Source of the DNA: Hemicentrotus pulcherrimus
Lineage: Eukaryota; Echinodermata; Echinoidea; Camarodonta; Strongylocentrotidae
DNA length: 64,000 nucleotides
NCBI GenBank assembly: GCA_003118195.1
Contig: BEXV01000924.1
Span: 28,481 to 92,480, forward strand
Direction of reading: 5' to 3'
Below, piece after piece: positions 56,950 to 64,000 of this stretch. Position 1 is the first letter of the stretch, and every line of letters begins with the position of its first letter. The notes beneath the pieces are model-generated. The model was not told the origin of the DNA. It did no database searches and worked only from the letters and a program-made list of their open reading frames with translations. A program made the translations under genes and the position numbers.

Positions 56950-57115
56950 TTGCCACTCTCCACCCAGGTGTAATAAATAGAACTCATTAATTGAATGCTT
57001 TTAGTGCTGTAGGGCAGCTGGGCTAAAGCCATGGTAATAAGACTACTTTATAGGCGCTTTGACCATCCCCTAGGATGTATGCATGTGCAATATAAACATA
57101 GCTATTATTATTATT
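56950..57115 (+). repeat. SINE-like repeat with TTA tail
   Basis: AGGGCAGCTGGGCTAAAGCC, TTATAGGCGCTTTGACCATC and GCAATATAAACATAGC are followed by TATTATTATTATT. It has the same order of motifs as the other TTA-tailed copies, though diverged. Confidence 0.5.
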
Positions 57116-57640
57116 ATTTTATGAATGTTAAGACTTGAAGATAGTGTGTTTGCTTTCTTAATCAGTGATGTTTCTGTTCAGTAAACATTATTACCATTTA
57201 TCAAAGTCATGGAAAGACAAATCTTGGGCCCTGTTAACATAAAACTTCTTATTTTGAAAAAATGCTTAAAATCTGTGTAAATTTGCTCTCAGCTAATCAT
57301 AAACATCTGCAGCTTGTAGCAATTACTGTAACTTGCTATAGATAAAAGTTCTCATGAAACAAGGCCAAGGTTTTCGTAATCCAATCTGTTTTTCAATAAT
57401 ATCTTAGGTAGGATTTGGCCTCCATGGCAAGAATAGGGTTATACTTCAGTCACGCTGCCAAACAGACTCCAGAACTCTGAACCCCCCATGTTTGGCCAAT
57501 TTGGGAAATATTCTTTTTGTGCGTGGTCTATTGTCTTCCTGGTGTTGATCTTAGTCAGTGTGTGACTGGGGATATCAGGGGATAAAAACAAATCAATTTC
57601 AACTTGATCAAGTACCGTCTCTCGGTGCTTTACTTCGCAG

Positions 57641-57922
57641 AACGTCCCAAGCTTGACATTGGCAGCCTGGAGGACATCAAGGTCAAGGGAGGCGAGAAGT
57701 TTGAGATCAACCTCCCCTTGACCGGCTTCCCTACCCCAACGGCCACCTGGGAACTTGGATCCAGCCCGGTCAAGGAGTCAGGCCGTGTCCTGGTCCAGAC
57801 CGCCAGGACTTACACCAAGCTAAAGGTGGACAGCGCCGAGCGCCAGGACGCCGGCCGCTACACCATCACCGTCAAGAATGCCTCCGGTTCTGACACTGCA
57901 CGCGTCAAAGTTACCGTTATAG
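57641..57922 (+). CDS. Exon 45: Ig domain m
   Basis: Acceptor TTCGCAG, donor GTATGT, phase 1 to phase 1. Encodes ERPKLDIGSLEDIKVKGGEK, FEINLPLTGFPTPTATWELG, TYTKLKVDSAERQDAGRYTI, TVKNASGSDTARVKVTVI. G-F-P-T-P-x-x-x-W core and D-A-G-R-Y corner. Closes the second FN3 triplet (FFF-I). Confidence 0.97.
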
Positions 57923-58620
57923 GTATGTAGATCAATGTATGTCCTTGTTTAATTTGTCATCTGGTCCATTGCAAAAATTCTAAAATGGCCAGTTTGAAAT
58001 CTGAAATTATTCATTTTTCATCGAGTTAGATTATTTGTGGACATATGTAATCTATCACTTGACACTCAGTTTGTAGAAATGACATGTGCTGTGTTTGCAT
58101 GTCCTTTAGATTTTTCATAGCAATTTTGATACGTGTACAACTATATTCACTGCATTTTGGTACAGGCAGCGAGCTTGTCGGCACAACTTGAAAATAGATA
58201 GAAAGAAAGATTCAGATTAAACTAGAATGGTGCTTTGTACTTAGTTCTAAAAGAGAGTGCCAATAGTGCAATGCCACACTCCAATAAGTTAATTGGTAGG
58301 CTTAAATATCTGTTTTCATTGACTTAGAAAAGAAAGGAGACATTTAACTATCTAATCTCAGATAAAAGATCTCTTTAATAAAATATTTGTTCAGCATCTA
58401 TGTTGGCCAATCACTGGATAATGGTCTGATGCAAGTGTTTCTTAATAGTTTTATGATTTACTTGGAGAGAACAAAAATCTTAGCCATTTTACCAGAACTT
58501 CTTTTTTTCTTCTCGTTGTTGTTGAATCATTTGCTCTAGTCTTGTGACTTGTCTCAACAACATAAACAATCAGTAACCAATCTACTTCCATCTCTTCTCT
58601 CCTCGTCCTCCTCCAAACAG

Positions 58621-58917
58621 CGGAGCCTGACCTACCCCAGGGCCCGGTCCAGGTTAGCGACATCTCCCCTAACAGCGTAACGCTGTCTTGGAAACAGCCG
58701 GTTAACGGCCCAGAAGACGTAGAGAACTATGTAGTGGAGAAGCGCGACCCGGATACGGGGGCCTGGAGTAAGGTCAGCAGCTTTGTGCCCTCCCCACACT
58801 TCAAGGTCAAGAACTTGAAGGAGGGGGGAGAGTACCAGTTCAGGGTGTCAGCCGAGAACCAGTATGGAGTGAGCAAGCCTATCATGAGCGAGACGGTCAT
58901 CGCCAAGAATCCATTCG
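58621..58917 (+). CDS. Exon 46: FN3 domain 11
   Basis: Acceptor CAAACAG, donor GTGAGT, phase 1 to phase 1. Encodes AEPDLPQGPVQVSDISPNSV, TLSWKQPVNGPEDVENYVVE, KRDPDTGAWSKVSSFVPSPH, EYQFRVSAENQYGVSKPIMS. The usual D-G-G is replaced by N-G-P. The intact N-Q-Y-G-V-S here is the reference for the Tyr lost in exon 41. Confidence 0.97.
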
Positions 58918-59356
58918 GTGAGTTACGGATGGAAAGTGGATTAGCTCGACTGTAGAGGAAGTGCGTAGTAAGAGTTTTATCAGTAGCGGCGATGATAGAA
59001 ATAGTAGTAGTAGTAGTAGAAGCATTAAGTGTTGGACTAGTAGGAATTATTTTGAGGGAGGTGGTTCAATAATTACACTATTGCTCATGCAGTACATGTA
59101 TTTTTTTGCATACACAATGTGAAGCTAATTAATGTTGTGGACAATATATGCCAAACACATACAGTCTGTAAGCCAACAAGTGACAGATATTTTTGTGTGT
59201 TTATTATTGGGCTGGTTTACAAGCACTCAAAAGATTCAAGAAAATAAGCCACTGCAAACTATGAGGCACTGGGTTCCAGATTTTTTTAATGTTTTGCTCT
59301 AAAGTAGGAAAAGAAAAATCAGGTGCCTAACCAATTATATTCTCTTGTTTTCCAAG

Positions 59357-59560
59357 ACCCACCCGGTATGCCTTCACAGCCCCAGGTAACCACGACAACC
59401 TCAACCACAATCTCTATCCAGTGGTCGAGGCCCTCGAACGATGGCGGCAACCCTATTGTAGGTTACATAGTGGAGAAGCGCAAGGAACATGGTGACTGGT
59501 CGACGGCCACAAGGGCCCCAGTCAAGGATACAAGCTTCACTGCCTTCAAGCTTACAGAAG
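59357..59560 (+). CDS. Exon 47: FN3 domain 12, first part
   Basis: Acceptor TCCAAG, donor GTACAG (weak), phase 1 to phase 1. Encodes DPPGMPSQPQVTTTTSTTIS, IQWSRPSNDGGNPIVGYIVE, KRKEHGDWSTATRAPVKDTS and FTAFKLTE. The intron falls within L-T-E-G-T, at the same place as in FN3 domain 2. Confidence 0.95.
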
Positions 59561-60047
59561 GTACAGAGAATCGTTGGCTGCCCTCAAAATGGTTGTCATT
59601 GAGGTTGGCTGTACATGGCAATTATGGCCATTTTTGTAGGCAGCCAACGAAATGGAGAGAGATATAGGTAGAGGTAATGGTTAAAGGTAAAGACCAGTTT
59701 TGGAAATGCCCCCCTCTCAAGAATATGTTTTGACAAATACGTGATGATACAAATTTTGCCAAAAAACTGCCTACTAATTGATGTATTAGGTAAATTATTA
59801 AATATTTTTGGAACTGATAGATATCCCGCCCGTGTCGCGCACGTATAGCGTAGTCCAATATACATCTTTCTGTGTACAGTGCTTGTAACTTTACCAAGAC
59901 TGGGCCAAAATTTCTTATCATTTTAATGATTCCAGAACCTTGCAGTACACATCAATACTTATATGCTAGAGGATCAACCTTTTCTGATCGATTCCAAAAT
60001 GTTCATTTCACAATGCAATCGCATGACCATAACTGGTCTTTATCTTT

Positions 60048-60049
<2 letters not shown>

Positions 60050-60095
<46 letters not shown>

Positions 60096-60130
60096 GAGGG
60101 AGGGTGATATAGAGAGGAGAGAGAAAGAGT
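60050..60130 (+). repeat. GA-rich simple repeat
   Basis: AGAGAG dinucleotides, then AGGGAGAGAAAGA-type degenerate sequence, within the intron between exons 47 and 48. A shorter GA run lies at about 33427-33450. Confidence 0.88.
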
Positions 60131-60459
60131 AGAAACGATAGACAGAAAGAGATAATATGAGACGGAAAAGAGCGAGAAGGTGCAAAGAAAGAGATGAGGT
60201 GTCTTACGTGTTTAGCTAAAGGATATTTAGGATGTAAGAGAAAAAAATAACGTAATTACAGACTGAAACCTGCAGAAAGTCCCCCTGTACGTACCTGTAT
60301 CTACAGAGATTACATCTCTTTTCCTTGAATAGTAATTTTCATTGCAGGATGTTGGACATATAGACCACCAGCCTGGAAAGCCCTGTTTCATCGGAGTGGT
60401 ATTTATGGGGTTTGATGTATTAGAGGTATAATTTTCAACTTTGTTTTGAATATTTGTAG

Positions 60460-60555
60460 GTACCAACTATGAGTTCCGAGTCAAGGCAGTCAATGAGGCC
60501 GGCCCAGGCAAGCCTAGCGATTCCTCCGATGCCATCACAGCCAGACCACCACCAG
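60460..60555 (+). CDS. Exon 48: FN3 domain 12, second part
   Basis: Acceptor TTTGTAG, donor GTATTT, phase 1 to phase 1. Encodes GTNYEFRVKAVNEAGPGKPS and DSSDAITARPPP. Y-E-F-R-V-x-A-V-N-E-A-G-x-G-x-P-S is textbook FN3. Confidence 0.95.
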
Positions 60556-60929
60556 GTATTTGAACTTCCTTTCTTTACTTCATTGCGGTCCCTTTGATTT
60601 TATCCACATAAAAAAGCTGTCTGTAATTTTGTAAGTCAGGTTCTTGTTCAATTGCCTTGGATCTTTTCATGTATTCTGTACATTCAAGGTGGTTTCACAT
60701 TTTCCAGCAGTTTTAAGACATATACATGTAAGACATGAATTCAGGTTTTCCAAAATATTGGTTTAATTTTCAAGTAAATGATTAGTACTTTAACTTTACA
60801 TATATATATATATATCTGTACAACCCTTTGTTGTTGTTATTTGGTTTTTAGGCTGTCCAATCTGAAAAGATTATTTCCGCCTGTTCATATGCTTGTGTTT
60901 TTACAGTCTGTATCCTTTGTCCTTTTCAG

Positions 60930-61099
60930 TCAAACCAAAGGTGGATTCATCTAGCCGCAACCGTGAGGTAACTGCTGTTGCAGGGGAGAAGTTCCGCGTT
61001 GAGATTTCATTCGAGGGCTCCCCACCACCTAACATCACATGGTCACGTAGCGACAAGAATGGCATCACTGTTGAACCCTCTAATAGGATCGCCTTTGAG
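60930..61099 (+). CDS. Exon 49: Ig domain n, first part
   Basis: Acceptor TTTTCAG, donor GTCTGG (weak), phase 1 to phase 0. Encodes VKPKVDSSSRNREVTAVAGE, KFRVEISFEGSPPPNITWSR, SDKNGITVEPSNRIAFE. G-S-P-P-P-x-I-x-W is intact. The donor is picked for phase and for domain continuity into exon 50. Confidence 0.93.
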
Positions 61100-61501
61100 G
61101 TCTGGCTTGGTCTTTACTATAGTAGTTCTATCTGTTGCATCTAATAATTTTGTCTTATTTTACATATTGCATTTCTATAAAGTTTCACCTTATCATGTTT
61201 ATTAAAGTTGTTTTTTTCTACATAGGATGTGCCTAGAAACATTGTGTACATTAAGTTGCTATTTATGTTAGTTTTTATTGTTATTACTACATGAATAAAT
61301 TCTGAGAGCCTGAGGGGCATTATTTTATCTCACTTTGACAGAATTAATATTGTAATGGCTCTCAGCAGATTTTAAATGTAGGATTTTATTTCTATTTTCA
61401 ATAGTCATATCATTTTATAATAAACAGTAGTAATATTGAAAAAAATTGTGTTTGCTACCTGATCATAAGTTCATGACAATCATAGGTGAAAATTGTGTAT
61501 A

Positions 61502-61945
61502 TTAGCGGAGGCATTATGTTTTCGGGTTATCTGTTCTTCCGTACGTACGTCTTTACGTAGGTATGTACGTCCTGTTCTAATGATCGCGTTATCTCGAGAA
61601 CCCATGGATGGATTTCCGCAAAACTTTGGTCATGTATGTATCTTGCAGAGCCAATGAACTGATTAGATTTTGGGGTCGCGAGATCTAAGGTCAAAGGTCA
61701 CAGGGCTCATTATGTATGGAAAAATAGAGTTGTCTCAAGAACCCATTGATGGATTCCCGCCCAACTTGGGTCATGTATTTATCTTGCAGAGCCAATGAAC
61801 TGCTTATATTTACAGGTAATGAGGTCAAAGGTCACAGGGCACATTATATATGCAAAAATAGCTCACTTCTGTTTTGGTTTGTAAAATTGCTCCATGGTGG
61901 AGGCATCATTTTCGACTGCGCGCGGTCGAAGGTCAATCTAGTTTT
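61502..61945 (+). repeat. Repeat element with two 140-base internal units
   Basis: Begins GCGGAGGCATTATGTTTTCG and ends near GGTGGAGGCATCATTTTCG, a direct-repeat frame. Units at 61589-61728 and 61729-61860 share GAGAACCCAT-GATGGATT-CCGC, ATCTTGCAGAGCCAATGAAC and GGTCAAAGGTCACAGGGC. It looks like a dispersed element common in marine invertebrate genomes; the family name is not known to me. Confidence 0.75.
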
Positions 61946-62190
61946 ACTTTAAATTTTTCTTTTCTCTGTGGTTAAATATTGAGTGTAATTAAAGGTAGAT
62001 TTATTGGTAGGTGGTTAACACTTTTAAATCTGGCTCAATTATTCATTTTGAAGCAGGGGTGAGTCCAAAATCTAGACCACAAAGAAAAGCAACTATAAAA
62101 AAAAAATCATGACGCTCACACAAAGTTGTTGAGCATTCAGTCGTCAACACGACATCATTTTCGCTATATAATGTACTTTAAAATCCACAG

Positions 62191-62314
62191 AACACTGAGC
62201 TTAGCAGCATCATGGTGAACAGCGATGCTGAACGTGGCGATGCTGGAACATACGCAGTCACATTCAGCAATGAAAAAGGAACCGACACAGCCACTGTACG
62301 GGTCATTGTAGTTG
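62191..62314 (+). CDS. Exon 50: Ig domain n, second part
   Basis: Acceptor ATCCACAG, donor GTGAGT, phase 0 to phase 1. Encodes NTELSSIMVNSDAERGDAGT, YAVTFSNEKGTDTATVRVIV, V. The D-A-G-T-Y corner and N-E-K-G hairpin are clear. As in domain j, the inner intron is phase 0 in the D-E region. Confidence 0.95.
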
Positions 62315-62372
62315 GTGAGTTGTTTAGACGAATGTCATTTTTTTTCTGCATGAAGAAATTGGGGAGGTGCCT

Positions 62373-62749
62373 TGGCTCAGTGGTAGAGCAGTGGTCTAGT
62401 AACAGGAAAGTACTGCGCTCAAAACAAAGTAAATGTGCTCATGGTTGTAAAATACTAATTGATCATCAAATTAGATACATGAATGTAAGGCTTGATTTTC
62501 TTGTCTACAGGATGCTCACACATACCAGTAACAATTACAATTATTGCAGGAAATGAAGCACAAAGTATGCAAGCTACCTTGATAGTTATTTATTGTAAAC
62601 TTGGAACAATTGATTTTAGCAGGAGCTTCCAATTTGAAAAAAAATGTATATGATGAGAAGTTTATCCATTGCCTACAGGTACTGGATGACTCCTGGGGAT
62701 GATTTGGGGATGAGAGCATTAGGTATTTAATCTGATAGAGGTTCGATTC
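62373..62749 (+). repeat. Possible split tRNA-derived element
   Basis: A perfect A-box-like TGGCTCAGTGG at 62373-62383 and a B-box-like GGTTCGATTC at 62740-62749 lie 360 bases apart. A SINE head opened by a later insertion would look like this. No target duplication was found, so this is weak. Confidence 0.3.
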
Positions 62750-62834
62750 TTACGTATTATGCAGCAGACTTCATAAAAAGCAATTTATCTAAAATTATCA
62801 ATTTCTTATTCCGCTCCCCTCCCTCTCTCTCCAG

Positions 62835-63137
62835 ACAAACCATCTGCCCCCGAGGGCCCGTTGGCGGCCACTGACGTCACTGCAGATTTCTGCAGGTTGT
62901 CATGGAAACCGCCACAGGACGACGGAGGCAGTCGGGTTACAAACTATGTGATCGAGAAGCAGACTGCTGGACGCTCGGCCTGGACCAAGGTCTCCACCTA
63001 CGTCCGCACAACCACCTATGACGTGGTCAACCTGGACGAGGGATCCGTTCTCAAGTTCCGCGTGAGCGCCGAGAACCAGCATGGTGTAGGACCACCCCTA
63101 GAGGGATCTCAGGCCGTCACCATCAAGGATCCATTTG
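62835..63137 (+). CDS. Exon 51: FN3 domain 13
   Basis: Acceptor CTCCAG after a C/T tract, donor GTATGA, phase 1 to phase 1. Encodes DKPSAPEGPLAATDVTADFC, RLSWKPPQDDGGSRVTNYVI, EKQTAGRSAWTKVSTYVRTT, LKFRVSAENQHGVGPPLEGS. All core FN3 positions intact. Confidence 0.97.
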
Positions 63138-63726
63138 GTATGAACATGATTTCAAGTGCATGAGTATACCAATTTATTCATTTATTTATTTATTAACCTA
63201 AGCTTTGAAGTACCCTTGCACTCTTTTTGTATTGGGAGAGCACAAGTTGTTTATTCATATAACATACAACTTTGTGAAGGCTTATTTTTCTGAGAATGTC
63301 TCCCATTATCACTTGGGTTACAGATTCCTTTCATAATTAGGCAGTATAGGAAAAGGTATATGCACATGCATATGAAGCAGGAGGGTATGTTTGTGTACGA
63401 AAGATGCACAAATGTATATTTGTTGAACATGTACATGTTCTTGCACGCTTATATTGTAATTCAGTATGTATGCTACAGTCAGGGTACAATTTAAGGTAAC
63501 TTGAAGTAATCGTGGGTTATTGTTAGGAGCAAAAATTGAGAAAGCCTGGCAAATTTGTCTGAACCAAAGTTCAGCAGAAGCTTTGCAGAAAGAACATGAA
63601 ACCTTATCATGACACACTTGTTTGATTGAATGTTTTTAAGCAGAGTAAATGTAGTGAATTTCATAATAGTATGGTCTTGAAGAACGTATGTATGATTTTC
63701 TTTTTTTGACTGTCCATCCATCTTAG

Positions 63727-63875
63727 ACGCACCCGAAGCACCAGGCAAACCAACTGCAGATGAAGTGGACCGTGGATTCGTCAGGCTTTCCTGGACGGCT
63801 CCTGAGGCTGATGGTGGATCACCCATCATCGGATACATCGTGGAGAAGAGGGAGAGGGACGGAGAATGGATACCG
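63727..63875 (+). CDS. Exon 52: FN3 domain 14, first part (domain runs off window)
   Basis: Acceptor ATCTTAG, donor GTAAGA, phase 1 to phase 0. Encodes DAPEAPGKPTADEVDRGFVR, LSWTAPEADGGSPIIGYIVE, KRERDGEWIP. The second half should lie beyond 64000. Fragments resembling this exon appear 60-125 bases downstream. Confidence 0.95.
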
Positions 63876-63939
63876 GTAAGATGTGGTAGATGGAGGAGGG
63901 GCGGGGATGATAATGGTGGTATAGATCAGATACAGTACT

Positions 63940-64000
63940 ATCATAGGAGACATCGTTGAGAAGAGCATTGTGGTGGATCACCCATCATTGGATACATCGT
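63940..64000 (+). pseudogene. Tandem fragments copied from exon 52
   Basis: Two pieces in tandem: ATCATAGGAGACATCGTTGAGAAGAG resembles the exon's C' strand (ATCATCGGATACATCGTGGAGAAGAG), and GGTGGATCACCCATCATTGGATACATCGT differs from the exon at one base. They have no acceptor of their own and the second is cut by the window edge. Order and partial overlap suggest unequal local duplication. Confidence 0.78.

Larger units (their letters stand above)
1..63875 (+). other. Twitchin/projectin-like giant muscle gene, internal part (52 exons placed)
   Basis: One gene spans the window; neither its start nor its end is inside. I joined exons by GT/AG boundaries, phase and domain continuity. The joined frame holds 2,896 codons with only two stops (42663, 54130). 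It encodes 14 Ig domains (first partial) and 14 FN3 domains (last partial): nine Ig with linkers, then FFF-I-FF-I-FF-I-FFF-I-FF-I-FF. This layout is known from invertebrate twitchin and projectin, sarcomeric thick-filament proteins that usually carry a C-terminal kinase, which would lie downstream. Vertebrate titin uses longer super-repeats. The orthology call is inference from module order. Nearly all domain borders have phase 1 introns, so single domains could be skipped without shifting the frame. Confidence 0.93.

Noticed and set aside
1..64000. CRISPR array, bacterial operon or viral genome
   Set aside because: Spliceosomal introns, Ig/FN3 exons and eukaryotic repeats fill the window; no regularly spaced identical repeats or prokaryotic genes seen.

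Overview
The window is eukaryotic genomic DNA holding the middle of one giant multi-exon muscle gene on the + strand. It enters and leaves inside the gene. I could place 52 exons (49 ordinary, 3 candidate microexons), about 8.7 kb of coding sequence or 2,896 codons. One reading frame and one set of intron phases run from base 2 to base 63875, interrupted only by two in-frame TAA codons. The product is a titin-superfamily protein of the twitchin/projectin type, built from I-set immunoglobulin (Ig) and fibronectin type III (FN3) domains. Exons are GC-rich and introns clearly AT-rich. Almost every domain boundary carries a phase 1 intron.

Organism: an invertebrate animal, because the domain order is twitchin-like rather than vertebrate titin. 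AT-rich introns, many short palindromic (MITE-like) elements, SINE-like repeats with TTA tails and frequent ACATGTA/CCGGTA motifs suggest a marine deuterostome, perhaps an echinoderm such as a sea urchin. This is inference, and a hemichordate, amphioxus or mollusc is not excluded.

Layout. 1-14597: four Ig domains separated by linkers (one acidic/hydrophobic, one Gly/Glu/Pro-rich, one Lys-rich). 18051-26143: a linker built from very small exons, ending in a charged segment with a DFRALL motif reminiscent of the MyBP-C/twitchin M-domain-like linker. 26454-40344: five more Ig domains, with a short linker after the first of them. 40911-63875: the start of the FN3/Ig super-repeat, read as FFF-I-FF-I-FF-I-FFF-I-FF-I-FF. 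Modules of this kind normally lie along the thick filament, where they bind myosin and act as spring and scaffold. No kinase domain is present in the window.

Points of most interest: (1) two in-frame TAA codons, each where a conserved Tyr is expected, one in each of the only two FN3 triplets; both domains are frame-neutral cassettes, so skipping would turn each FFF-I into the regular FF-I; (2) three decayed copies of exon ends lying just downstream of their parent exons; (3) three frame-preserving microexons; (4) a TATA-like box and C-rich segment before an exon with an in-frame ATG, a possible internal start; (5) several MITE families, including a nested transposon with an inner hAT-like element and a tRNA-derived SINE. 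A 50-base gap lies inside one intron. No second gene could be supported on either strand.
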